Under the pieces are notes generated by a model, which searched no databases, was not told the DNA's origin, and saw only the letters and a program-made list of their open reading frames with translations. 26,658 bases of DNA. Origin: Desulfobacteraceae bacterium UBA5616 (GTDB lineage: Bacteria; Desulfobacterota; Desulfobacteria; Desulfobacterales; UBA5616). Where the stretch lies: contig DIKO01000098.1 of assembly GCA_002423615.1 (NCBI GenBank), positions 1 to 26,658 on the forward strand, written 5' to 3'. Positions 1-8,039 of the stretch are shown piece after piece (position 1 is the stretch's first letter; every line of letters begins with the position of its first letter). Both the position numbers and the translations under genes were made by a program.

Positions 1-2330
1 TTAATTACGCTTTTTTTGGGGTTAAACGCGTTAAAATCCTCGCTTTTGGATATGTCAAACCGGATGTGGCAGGACAGGCAATCCGGTTCGTTGATCCAGG
101 GTTTTCTGGGGTTCACCTGTTCAATCGAATCAGCTTTGCCGGGTTTTAAGTGTTTCATCAGGCGACCGGCCCTCGATTTTCCCAAATTCAATTCTCCTTT
201 GAGAAGGCTTACCGCATGGTCGTCCAGGGTTCCATGGCAATCCGTACACTCAAAATCCCGGCTGTGGCGGCCCCTGAAGAATCGGGTCGCCCCCCCGGGT
301 GAGGAAGGATGGCACATGTGACAGGCATCGGCCCCTTTGCCTGTAAGGTAATGGGCATGCCACCCGTGAATGGCGGCCGAAAGATTCAACGCCCCGGAAG
401 CCGCATGCTTTGGTTGGAGCCCTTCACTATGGCAGGACTTGCAGTTCCTGGGTTTTCCCTTCCGGGCATCCTTCAGCAGATTTGTTTTACTGATCCGGTC
501 ATGAACACCAAGGATGTCTTCTGCCGTGGCATCTGAAATGCCGGCCCTGTCCCGGAACTTCCATTGACTTCCATGGCAGTTGTTGCATCCCATCTCCGTC
601 GTGACCGGGACGATCAACCGGGTTTGCGCGAGGAGCCGCCCGTTTTTTTTGTCCCGGGCTTCTATCAGGACAGAAGGATAAGGCCGATAAACACCATCTT
701 TCCCGTAGGGAGTTACCTTTACCACATCTGAGCTGAACACGCCCTCCCCTCCATCATAAACCAGATTCCCGGATCCTTCTTCGCCTTGTTCCAAACCGGC
801 ATTGCCTTCAAGCACATATCTCATCTCAACGCCTCCGGTTGTAATTTCCGGTATTTCATTACGGCGGATGAGCTGGGCGTAAATCCTGTTGGCCGGCATG
901 GGCAGAAAGAAGTATTCCCGGCCGTCAAAATCATAGTGCATGCCCATGGGATCCCAGGCCAGAAGCACATAGTCATCCTGTTGAGGATCAAATCGCAACG
1001 GTGAAAGGTCTTCCGGTTTAATGGCGATGTCTCTTCCTTTATCTTGTTTTCCGTGAAGGCCTTCAACGATAAAAGCGGCCAGTGCTTCCCGCTCCCCGGG
1101 TGTTCCCGGAAAGGGGGGCATATACGGATTCATCTTTCCCTGGCCGGTCAGACGTGAATCCATCCCTGTTTTTGACAGGCCCGCCGTAAGGGGCAGGATA
1201 TCGTTCAAAGGACCATTGACCGAATGGCAGGAAATGCACTGAAGCATGAAAATCTGCCGGCCGGCCGTAATCCGGGTCTCCGGCGTAATTTCCCGGTTCT
1301 TTATCCACCTGGCCTTATTCAGTATGCCGTTTTTACGGATCTCTTGTTCATCCCCCACCGGTATGGAAGTCGAATAAAGATGGCCGTAAATCAGATAGGG
1401 GCGTCTTGACGATTCCCTGATCCATTCAAATGATCCCATGTACAAAAGCCCCAGAAACAACACGCCAAAAGCCGTGGTCTTCTGGAAAACCGGTTTTAAG
1501 CGCAGGGACATGAGAATCCCGCCCAAAAAAAGAACAGGCCCGGCCCATAAAAATATTTTTGTGTAGGCCATGATTTCCGGAGATTGCCCCATGATCATTT
1601 CCCGGGGTCCCGGAGGCAGTGATCGGTAATACCACCCGGCAAATGCGGCCATGAACAGAAAGGGGACCAGGAGCCACCGGGCGCAATACCGGCTCATATG
1701 GTTGCGGAATGTTTCTTCCCTGATGAACACGGCGGAGATAAAACCGAAAATGCCGGCCAGGACCAGGGCCAGGGCCGATCGGAAACACAAGGACGGCCAG
1801 AAGCTGGGATTAAAAAATCCATCCCAGAAATTATGGGTTTCAACCCATTTCCCGGGGGTCAGCATGAACCCGATGATTCCGTTGACGAAAAACAGGGACA
1901 GCCATGCAAAGCCGAAATACAGCCATCCCATGGTGAGGTGGTGATTTCTCTCCATTTTCGAGAAGGTGTAATAATAAACGAACAGGGCGACGATTTCGCC
2001 TACGAAGCAAACCCATTCCGTTGCCCAGCCGAAGACGAAGTTGTGAATCAGGACAGAGGTCGCGGCCGGGCTTATCAGGGCGATGGTAAACCATATGCCC
2101 ACCCCGGTGATCCCGCCGAACACCATGGTGAGGAGCAAAAAAAACAGGGCGTGCCGTTTTGTAAAGGCCAGGATATCATCTGACTTTTCGCGGTAGGCTT
2201 TTTTTTCCGTTAAAATCAGAAAAAGTCCGCCTCCGACGGCAAAATGGGCCACAAAAACATGCACCACCGATATCAGGGCGATGAACAGGCCCCCACCTGC
2301 CCCATAAAGTTCCCATACCGGATAATTCAT
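1..2330 (-). CDS. CydA-like membrane subunit fused to multihaem cytochrome c domain (3' end outside window)
   Basis: One uninterrupted frame of 776 codons runs to the window edge with no stop, so the C-terminus is missing. The ATG overlaps the TGA of the upstream gene (ATGA), implying translational coupling. Residues 1 to about 345 are membrane-spanning and resemble cytochrome bd subunit I: His24 and His29 in the first helix, a GITGVG stretch near 73-78, Glu105 and Glu112 in the third helix, and MLTPGKW at 156-162. A soluble part follows with six CXXCH haem c motifs starting at residues 365, 582, 630, 670, 695 and 751. I infer a quinol-linked bd-superfamily complex exchanging electrons with periplasmic haems; related c-type-haem-bearing branches of the bd superfamily have been described. 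Whether it reduces O2, or works as a quinol dehydrogenase or in another reaction, cannot be read from the sequence. The frame was checked codon by codon over most of its length. Confidence 0.85.
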   Translation of the reverse strand, partial: MNYPVWELYGAGGGLFIALISVVHVFVAHFAVGGGLFLILTEKKAYREKSDDILAFTKRHALFFLLLTMVFGGITGVGIWFTIALISPAATSVLIHNFVFGWATEWVCFVGEIVALFVYYYTFSKMERNHHLTMGWLYFGFAWLSLFFVNGIIGFMLTPGKWVETHNFWDGFFNPSFWPSLCFRSALALVLAGIFGFISAVFIREETFRNHMSRYCARWLLVPFLFMAAFAGWYYRSLPPGPREMIMGQSPEIMAYTKIFLWAGPVLFLGGILMSLRLKPVFQKTTAFGVLFLGLLYMGSFEWIRESSRRPYLIYGHLYSTSIPVGDEQEIRKNGILNKARWIKNREITPETRITAGRQIFMLQCISCHSVNGPLNDILPLTAGLSKTGMDSRLTGQGKMNPYMPPFPGTPGEREALAAFIVEGLHGKQDKGRDIAIKPEDLSPLRFDPQQDDYVLLAWDPMGMHYDFDGREYFFLPMPANRIYAQLIRRNEIPEITTGGVEMRYVLEGNAGLEQGEEGSGNLVYDGGEGVFSSDVVKVTPYGKDGVYRPYPSVLIEARDKKNGRLLAQTRLIVPVTTEMGCNNCHGSQWKFRDRAGISDATAEDILGVHDRISKTNLLKDARKGKPRNCKSCHSEGLQPKHAASGALNLSAAIHGWHAHYLTGKGADACHMCHPSSPGGATRFFRGRHSRDFECTDCHGTLDDHAVSLLKGELNLGKSRAGRLMKHLKPGKADSIEQVNPRKPWINEPDCLSCHIRFDISKSEDFNAFNPKKSVI

Positions 2331-3379
2331 CAGGCTACTTCCTTTTTCGCCTTGCAGGCCTGTATCAGCATATATCCCACCATAAAAGAGGTAACCCCGA
2401 GAACCCCGAGGAAAAGAATCAGCGGGGAATACTGGGGGGTGACCGTAAGCCGGGACACGTCAAACCAGGGGGAAAGATAGGCTTTCCGGACCACATCCCG
2501 CATCAGGACCATGAGAATAATGGTTGCTGCTGCAAAACCCGCCGTCAGCCATGACTTTCCGTTGAATGCCGTTAAAACCGAGAGGACGGCAGCAAAAAGT
2601 CCGGACAAAAAAAACAGTGTGGCCGGGATGTTTTTTCCCATGAAGAGGAGCATAATTTCCTGCGGCAAAAAGAGCAGAAACCAGATTCCGATGCCCATCT
2701 GAACCAGTGTTGCGTAGGCGAACCGCCTTAAATGGCGCCCAGATCTTCCATTTGTTTTTTTTTCAGCGAGAATGGCCAGAAAGAGGCTGCCCACGGCAAT
2801 GGAAGCCGCCACGAAGTGAAAATACCTGGGCCAAAGAATGGGTTCGGAAAGATTCAAGAATGTCCCCCGGGGGTTTTCAAAATAGACTATCCATTTTTCA
2901 GGGGTGAGCATCAGGGTCATGTTGTTGGAAAAAAGAAAGGCGATGAACAACATGAACAGAACGGCAAGTCCGATGAAAACGCCGCGAAACCTGCCTAAGG
3001 CATGAAATTTGAAATCGTAAATGTAGGCGAAGTAATACGCAATGAGGAGGAGGGGGACAACCGAAATCCAGTACCAGGCCATGAAAATGGAACTCGTGTA
3101 AATGAGATTGCCGTAGAGCACCTGGAGAAACAGCAGGGGAGCGACTCCCATATTGACCGTAAACGCGATGAGATAGGGCAGCTTCCGGCTGATGTCCTTT
3201 TCCGTCCCGTCATTCGCATTCTTCTTCATGAAGTACTCTGAAAGTGCAATCATGCCGATGCCCAGCATGGCGTTCATGAAGACCAGATGGAGCACAAAGG
3301 TTGCGGTTAAAAAAACATGAAACCATGCCCAATGCAGGGGAATGGCGTCCGGATAGGGAATCAGGGATATTGTCTCCAC
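2330..3379 (-). CDS. Membrane subunit of bd-superfamily-like complex (second CydA-like subunit)
   Basis: This is a 349-aa, almost wholly hydrophobic protein with about eight or nine predicted membrane segments. It starts at GTG, with AAGGAAA about 11 bases upstream. His21 and His31 lie in the first membrane helix. An MLTPEKW motif at residues 157-163 sits at nearly the same offset as MLTPGKW in the downstream protein (156-162), followed in both by an aromatic, Asn-containing loop. The two subunits therefore look like divergent paralogues derived from CydA rather than a CydA/CydB pair. No CXXCH motif is present. It is expected to form a heterodimer with the multihaem protein encoded immediately downstream, whose start codon overlaps this stop. 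The exact reaction is not known to me. Confidence 0.8.
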   Translation of the reverse strand: METISLIPYPDAIPLHWAWFHVFLTATFVLHLVFMNAMLGIGMIALSEYFMKKNANDGTEKDISRKLPYLIAFTVNMGVAPLLFLQVLYGNLIYTSSIFMAWYWISVVPLLLIAYYFAYIYDFKFHALGRFRGVFIGLAVLFMLFIAFLFSNNMTLMLTPEKWIVYFENPRGTFLNLSEPILWPRYFHFVAASIAVGSLFLAILAEKKTNGRSGRHLRRFAYATLVQMGIGIWFLLFLPQEIMLLFMGKNIPATLFFLSGLFAAVLSVLTAFNGKSWLTAGFAAATIILMVLMRDVVRKAYLSPWFDVSRLTVTPQYSPLILFLGVLGVTSFMVGYMLIQACKAKKEVA

Positions 3380-3416
3380 GCGCTATGATCTTTCCTTGAC
3401 CGCTGCCAATTTTTCG

Positions 3417-4100
3417 TCAGTTTTTCAAGGCATTCTCCGCAATACGGCCCACGGTGCATTGCTTCATGGTTCCATCCATATAAATCCGGATTTCCGAAGC
3501 ATCTTGCAGAAGGCCGGTAAGGCGGTCCCTGTTCGACATGTCCTTCAACGGCCCCGCCGCCCATGCCGCCAGTCCGCGTTTCAGGGTATCCTGCGATATC
3601 ATGAATGGATTGAGAAAACCGGCACCGTCTTTCGTCAGATGAGGCCGGGCATGGGCCAGTCTGGCGAACCCCCAGAGGGCGCCCCTCTGAAGTATTTCGT
3701 GTTCCAGAAAATTGCCTTCGGGGTTGATATAGGAGATCAGCATCCGGCAGTACTCTTTCGCCATCATGGCGTTTCGGGTCATAACTTCACCCATGGCTTC
3801 AGGTGCCCCCCATCCGATGCCCCCGGACTCGTCATTTAGACTCCACATCAGTCTTCGCATCACCACCCGGGCGGATTCAGGGTCCCGTCCTGCCAGATGA
3901 TCCACCACCATCCCCATCGCGGTAATGGAACGCCATTTCAGGAGTTCATGATGATGGCAGAAAAAGGAGAACATCGGGTTGACAACCCGTCGTTCCCCGA
4001 TTTCAATCATCTCCGGGACCCTGGATATAAAATCATCGCCCAATAGAAAACGCTCAATCTTCTTTTTAAGCTGCCTTGTGGTCTCGCCGCTTTCTCTCAT
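3417..4100 (-). CDS. HEAT-like helical protein, DVU0298-type family
   Basis: The chosen start (MRESGETT) gives 227 aa and lies just after the ferredoxin gene stop. It is preceded by a GGGGG stretch. The open frame continues upstream to 4226 but would overlap most of the ferredoxin gene, so I rejected the longer form. The protein is soluble, without signal or membrane segments. It is rich in short amphipathic helices with Ala, Leu and Arg, and contains FFCHHHELLKW and WSLNDESGGIGWGAPEAMGE, which recall a family in sulfate reducers annotated after DVU0298, with HEAT-like repeats. Its place between ferredoxin and an electron-transfer membrane complex suggests an accessory or maturation role. That role is inference, and the family name comes from memory. 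Confidence 0.7.
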   Translation of the reverse strand: MRESGETTRQLKKKIERFLLGDDFISRVPEMIEIGERRVVNPMFSFFCHHHELLKWRSITAMGMVVDHLAGRDPESARVVMRRLMWSLNDESGGIGWGAPEAMGEVMTRNAMMAKEYCRMLISYINPEGNFLEHEILQRGALWGFARLAHARPHLTKDGAGFLNPFMISQDTLKRGLAAWAAGPLKDMSNRDRLTGLLQDASEIRIYMDGTMKQCTVGRIAENALKN

Positions 4101-4122
4101 TTCCCCCGGCCCCCGTAAGCCA

Positions 4123-4311
4123 TCATCCTTCCCAGAGTATACAGTCTCCGGGGCAGTTTTGAATGGCCTCGTCGACCTGGTTTTCCGGATAATTTTCAAG
4201 CGTCGCCACTTCGACAAACCCGGCATCGTTTATCGTGAAAACGGACGGGCAGACCGAGGTGCAAACTTCGCAGAGAATGCACTCACTTAATTCAACTACA
4301 GGCCTTTTCAT
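4123..4311 (-). CDS. Monocluster [4Fe-4S] ferredoxin
   Basis: This 62-aa acidic protein carries C11-x2-C14-x2-C17-x3-C21-P and a distal NC53PGDC57 motif. The pattern fits a ferredoxin with one [4Fe-4S] cluster (C11, C14, C17, C53). C21 and C57 could form the disulfide known from Desulfovibrio-type monocluster ferredoxins. The ATG lies one base past the flavodiiron gene stop, so translation is probably coupled. As a soluble low-potential carrier it could donate electrons to the flavodiiron protein, or link cytoplasmic oxidoreductases to the membrane complex encoded downstream. Confidence 0.93.
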   Translation of the reverse strand: MKRPVVELSECILCEVCTSVCPSVFTINDAGFVEVATLENYPENQVDEAIQNCPGDCILWEG

Positions 4312-4312
4312 G

Positions 4313-5503
4313 TCAACATCTGCTTTTCAGCGCCTCAGCCACTCTCCTGCCAAGACTATGGCAGGCATCCATATCCGCATCATCCGGAACGTACTGGACC
4401 CTGATCCCGGGATCCAGCATCTCAAACCCCATGGCTTCCATTTCTCCGTTGATGATCTTCACGGATTCACCGCTCCAGCCGTAAGAACCGAAAGCGGCTG
4501 CAAGCTTGTTTTTCGGCTTCAATCCCTTCATGTACGTCAAAAAATCGGAAACCGTCGGAAACAGGCCGTTGTTCAACGTAGGAGAACCCACGATCACGGC
4601 CCCTGCATCCAGTACCTCGGTCATGATGTCGCTTCGATGGCAGATGCCCAGATGCATGGGATAAGCCTTGACACCGTTTGCCATCAGGGATGATGCGATG
4701 GCTTCGGCCATGGCTTCCGTGCTGTGCCACATACTGTCGTAAACCACGACGGCTTTGGGAGCGGGATTTTGCCGGCTCCATTCCACATAGGCGTGGATGA
4801 TTTTCGTGGGGTCCTTCCTCCATATCACCCCGTGGTCCGGACAGATCATATCGATTTCAAGGCCGAGTTCGGTGACCTGGTCCACCAGTTTCAGGATCAG
4901 CGGTGCATAGGGCAGCAGAATATTGGCAAAATACTTTTTCGCATGGGGCATGATGTCATCGCCGATCTCGTCGTCGAATTTTTCAGGCCCTGCATAATGC
5001 TCACCAAAGGCGTCGCTGGAGAACAGTATCTTTTCTTCCTTAAGATAGGTGAACATGCTGTCCGGCCAGTGGAGCATGCGGGTTTCCAGAAACGAGAGGG
5101 TCCTTTTTCCGATGCGCATCTCCTGGCCTGATGAAACAGGCTGGTAGTTCAAATGCCTGGAAAAGTGCCGTGACAGGTTCTTCTGCCCCATCTTCGAGCA
5201 GTATATGGGTTTTTCTTCCCCGATTTTATGCATGACGCGGGGAAGGCCTCCGGAATGGTCCATTTCCGTGTGGTTGCTGATTACAAAATCAATTTTTTCA
5301 GGATCAACGATCCGGGAAATATTCTCAATGAGCTGGTCCGCAAAATTACTTTTTACCGCATCAATGAGAACAATTTTCTCGTCCACAATTAAAAACGCAT
5401 TGTAGGTCGTGCCCTGATATGTGGAGTATCCATGAAAATTCCTGATATTCCAATCCCGTACGCCAACATCGAAAACATTTTTTGCGATTTCAACCGGTTT
5501 CAT
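4313..5503 (-). CDS. fprA: Flavodiiron protein (rubredoxin:oxygen oxidoreductase, FprA family)
   Basis: The protein has 396 aa, the usual length of class A flavodiiron proteins. The N-terminal beta-lactamase-like domain shows the diiron ligand signature H78-x-E80-x-D82-H83, a further His145, Asp164 in FSSDAFGEH, and the distal CPDHG histidine. From about residue 250 a flavodoxin domain begins with VVVYDSMWHSTEAM (FMN phosphate loop). The family reduces O2 to water, or NO to N2O, in the cytoplasm using rubredoxin. The rubredoxin and NADH:rubredoxin-type reductase genes lie directly upstream, so a complete NADH-to-O2 chain is encoded together. The start is supported by AGGGGAAG seven bases or fewer upstream. 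Confidence 0.96.
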   Translation of the reverse strand: MKPVEIAKNVFDVGVRDWNIRNFHGYSTYQGTTYNAFLIVDEKIVLIDAVKSNFADQLIENISRIVDPEKIDFVISNHTEMDHSGGLPRVMHKIGEEKPIYCSKMGQKNLSRHFSRHLNYQPVSSGQEMRIGKRTLSFLETRMLHWPDSMFTYLKEEKILFSSDAFGEHYAGPEKFDDEIGDDIMPHAKKYFANILLPYAPLILKLVDQVTELGLEIDMICPDHGVIWRKDPTKIIHAYVEWSRQNPAPKAVVVYDSMWHSTEAMAEAIASSLMANGVKAYPMHLGICHRSDIMTEVLDAGAVIVGSPTLNNGLFPTVSDFLTYMKGLKPKNKLAAAFGSYGWSGESVKIINGEMEAMGFEMLDPGIRVQYVPDDADMDACHSLGRRVAEALKSRC

Positions 5504-5553
5504 TTTTACTTCCCCTGCCCTGATGAGACTTTGCTCATCATCAAAAGAAAGAT

Positions 5554-5594
5554 GCCCTTTGATGCAAAACGTTTTCCAGCCTGCATCAAAGGGC
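5554..5594 (-). promoter_or_regulatory. Perfect 13-bp hairpin between rubredoxin and flavodiiron genes
   Basis: GCCCTTTGATGCA at 5554-5566 is repeated as its exact inverse complement at 5582-5594, leaving a 15-base loop. In the minus-strand transcript it lies 20 bases after the rubredoxin stop and about 50 bases before the flavodiiron start. It is followed by a T-rich but interrupted tract (ATCTTTCTTTT). It could be a partial terminator that lowers flavodiiron expression relative to rubredoxin, or an RNA-stabilising or processing hairpin. The missing uninterrupted T run argues against a strong terminator. Confidence 0.65.
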
Positions 5595-5614
5595 CCCTAT
5601 GCTGTTTCTCTGGA

Positions 5615-5776
5615 TTATTCCTCTTTTTCGAAATCGTCTTTCCCCGCACCGCATACCGGGCATGTCCAGTCATCGGGCAAATCGGCAAATGCGGTGCCGG
5701 GCTTAATTCCGTTGTCCGTGTCCCCTTCCGCCGGATCATAAACATAACCGCAAACCGAGCATACATACTTGTCCAT
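5615..5776 (-). CDS. rub: Rubredoxin
   Basis: This is a 53-aa protein beginning MDKYVCSVCGYVYDP, with the two rubredoxin knuckles C6-x2-C9-G-Y and C39-P-x-C42-G that bind one iron. Length and the conserved Tyr, Asp, Pro and Trp (DDWTCPVCG) residues are typical. GGAGGTGAAAA lies directly before the ATG, a strong ribosome binding site. It should carry single electrons from the upstream NADH-dependent flavoprotein to the downstream flavodiiron protein. It could also reduce the centre of superoxide reductase, encoded earlier in the same island. Confidence 0.96.
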   Translation of the reverse strand: MDKYVCSVCGYVYDPAEGDTDNGIKPGTAFADLPDDWTCPVCGAGKDDFEKEE

Positions 5777-5828
5777 TTTTCACCTCCATGATGAGTTTAA
5801 GATTAATTCAAAAATAACGTTGCTGACA

Positions 5829-7040
5829 TTACTTTCCCGCTTGAAGTGTTTTAAAATCAAAATCGTCCGATAGGATATCCTTCTTTACGGACGAAACATC
5901 TCTTTGTTCCGACATGGCCTTGACGATCTGGTTGAAACCGGTTGTTTTTCCCAGCATGATGCACCCGGCGATTTTTCCGCCTTCGAAAACAATTTTCTGG
6001 TAAATGTTTTCATCAACCCGGTCCTTCTTTTCCAGCAGGCCTTCCGCATCGATATTTCCCGCGGAAGCCAGCTCGATGCCGACGACCTTGAGCTTGTTGG
6101 ACATGGTCGTGCCATGATAGATCAGCGATCTGCCGGCCATGTTCGCCCCGGCGATTTTACCCTGGTCCGTTGCCGCAGGCCATATACCATAGGGGGGTTT
6201 TCCATCATACTCCGCCACATCGCCCGCGGCATACACATCCGGCGCGCTGGTCTGCATCCGTCCATTGACTTTAATGCCTTTGTCCGCATCCAGGGAAAGC
6301 AACTGAGCCAATTCCATGTTGGGTCGGACACCTGCGGAAATGATCACCATACCGCAGGGCAGAAGATCTCCGCCTTCCAGCAGAACACCGTCCACCGATC
6401 CCTTTCCGGTGATCTCCGCGGTTTTGGCGCCGAGCCGGAAAGAAAACCCCATTCCCTCCATCCGGGCCTTGAGCCTTTCAGCTCCCGGCCCATCCAGCTG
6501 GCGCGGCAGGAGCCTGGGAAAAAATTCCACAACCGTCACCTTTTTCCCCAGTTTCCTCAACGCGTTTCCGGATTCAAGCCCCAGGAGCCCGCCGCCGATG
6601 AGAACCACTTCATCGATGGCCTGTGCCTGGACTTTTATCTTCCGGGCATCATCGACACTTCGCAGGGAAAACACGGCCTTTTTATCAATGCCTTTAATGG
6701 GGGGAAGAAAAGAATGGCTTCCCGTTGCCACCAGGAGAACGTCATAACCGAAACGGTTACCCCGGGAATCCATCAGGGTCCTGGAATCTCCATCCGCCTT
6801 TACAATTCGCGTATTCAGGGTAAGATCGATACCCATATCCCTGTACCAGGATTCTTTCTTGATGGGCAACTGATCCTCTTTCATTTCACCGGCGATAAAT
6901 TCCGGCAGCCGTATCCTGGAGTAAAACGGCAGGCCTTCTTCGGTCAGAATCCGGATCCTGCCGGATGGGTCGTGTTTCCGGATCTCCTCCGCGGCCGTGG
7001 TCCCGGCCGCACCGTTGCCGACGATCAGATAATTTGTCAT
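5829..7040 (-). CDS. FAD/NAD-dependent oxidoreductase, NADH:rubredoxin reductase type
   Basis: The protein has 403 aa. An N-terminal FAD-binding motif is seen at VGNGAAGTTAAEE (residues 7-19), an FAD-associated ATGSHSFLP, an internal NAD(P)H-binding VLIGGGLLGLESG, and the second FAD motif VYAAGDVAEY. This is the two-dinucleotide-fold architecture of rubredoxin, ferredoxin and nitrite reductase flavoproteins. A C-terminal domain of about 95 aa follows (KIVFEGGKIAGCIMLG). No redox-active CxxC or persulfide cysteine is obvious. Position immediately before rubredoxin suggests electron transfer from NAD(P)H to rubredoxin. Its start overlaps the upstream stop by four bases (ATGA). Confidence 0.9.
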   Translation of the reverse strand: MTNYLIVGNGAAGTTAAEEIRKHDPSGRIRILTEEGLPFYSRIRLPEFIAGEMKEDQLPIKKESWYRDMGIDLTLNTRIVKADGDSRTLMDSRGNRFGYDVLLVATGSHSFLPPIKGIDKKAVFSLRSVDDARKIKVQAQAIDEVVLIGGGLLGLESGNALRKLGKKVTVVEFFPRLLPRQLDGPGAERLKARMEGMGFSFRLGAKTAEITGKGSVDGVLLEGGDLLPCGMVIISAGVRPNMELAQLLSLDADKGIKVNGRMQTSAPDVYAAGDVAEYDGKPPYGIWPAATDQGKIAGANMAGRSLIYHGTTMSNKLKVVGIELASAGNIDAEGLLEKKDRVDENIYQKIVFEGGKIAGCIMLGKTTGFNQIVKAMSEQRDVSSVKKDILSDDFDFKTLQAGK

Positions 7041-8014
7041 GATGAAGATTCCTCACTGATGAGTTCATTGACGTTGTTTTGAATCCGGTCCCTTACATCC
7101 CGCATAAAATCCCTGGATTGTCCCGCAGGATCGGGTAAATCCCATTTGATGGTCCTGCATCCCGGAACAATGGGGCATGCTTCACCGCATCCCATGGTAA
7201 CGATGATTTCCGGGGAGAGGTCTTCAATGGCCGACGTCAGCGGGGTAGTTCCCTTAAACCCCATATCGATCCCGATTTCCTGCATCACTTCGACCATGAG
7301 GGGATTGATTTTTTCCACAGGGGTACTGCCGGCGCTGGCAACATCAAACCTGTCTCCCCCAGACTTCTGGGCAAAAGCCGCGGCCATCTGGCTTCTGCAG
7401 GCATTCTCCCTGCAGGCGAATAGTATTCTTTTTCTTCCCGCAAGGGGGCCGATGAGTTTCAACGCACTTGCCCGGACATCATCCAGGACGGATGGATGTT
7501 TTTTGATGTCGCCGGGTTTTTCCACCTGCCGGTAGGCCAGGCTCCCCATAAAATCCGCCCCCACGGCGTCAAAAAAATACTTCATGGTAAGATCCACGCC
7601 CTCGAACAGGTTTTTACCCTTTGTGGCTCCCACGGAAAGGTAAAACCCCTTCCGCCATTTCCGCAGGGGATCGGTCAGGTTCAGCCGATATTTTCTGGAC
7701 CAAAGGGTCTGGGACCTGTCGATAAGAGCCTTAAGCTGTGCCGTGGTATTGTAGAAAAATATGGGGGTAGCCGGTACGATAACGTCGGCCTTCCGCAACA
7801 GCTGGTAGATTTCGGTTTCCATATCGTCATGGATGGGGCAATACCCCTTTTTCTCGCAAAGGATATACTCCCTGCAGGGTTCGATATGTTTATGGCAGAC
7901 GTCCACGATATGGGTCTTTGCCCCCAGTTTTTGCGCTTCCGCCATAAATGCATTCAGCAGATCGCTCGTATTTCCCTTTTTCCTTGGGCTGCCCTGCAAT
8001 CCAAGTACCAGCAT
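7037..8014 (-). CDS. Flavodoxin-fold NADPH:FMN reductase fused to ArsC/LMW-phosphatase domain
   Basis: The chosen ATG (MLVLGLQGSPRKKGN) has AAAGGA seven bases upstream. A GTG six bases earlier is too close to that site. The protein has 325 aa. Residues 1 to about 190 are an FMN-reductase / iron-sulfur-flavoprotein fold: GSPRKKGNT phosphate loop, then C47, C53, C59 before PIHDDM, then PATPIFFYN. Residues 196-325 are a low-molecular-weight phosphatase / arsenate reductase domain with the C201-x5-R207 loop, redox cysteine candidates C276 and C280 in MGCGEACPIVPG, and the general-acid Asp in DLPDPAG. It may couple flavin-based reduction to reduction of arsenate or of a protein thiol. Neighbours suggest a stress role, and no other ars gene is present. 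Confidence 0.87.
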   Translation of the reverse strand: MLVLGLQGSPRKKGNTSDLLNAFMAEAQKLGAKTHIVDVCHKHIEPCREYILCEKKGYCPIHDDMETEIYQLLRKADVIVPATPIFFYNTTAQLKALIDRSQTLWSRKYRLNLTDPLRKWRKGFYLSVGATKGKNLFEGVDLTMKYFFDAVGADFMGSLAYRQVEKPGDIKKHPSVLDDVRASALKLIGPLAGRKRILFACRENACRSQMAAAFAQKSGGDRFDVASAGSTPVEKINPLMVEVMQEIGIDMGFKGTTPLTSAIEDLSPEIIVTMGCGEACPIVPGCRTIKWDLPDPAGQSRDFMRDVRDRIQNNVNELISEESSS

Positions 8015-8039
8015 GCTCACGTCCTTTTATTGAAAAATC

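Noticed and set aside
16..2480. Several short open frames on both strands.
   Set aside because: They are other frames of the continuous multihaem CydA-like gene, which is easy to miss because it has no stop within the window.
4101..4226. An upstream extension of the DVU0298-like gene by 42 codons.
   Set aside because: It would overlap most of the ferredoxin gene, and its added residues are basic and unlike the rest.
5904..7082. A 392-codon open frame on the plus strand.
   Set aside because: It is antisense to the well-supported NADH:rubredoxin-type reductase, and its translation shows no recognisable domain and a composition typical of a mirrored frame.
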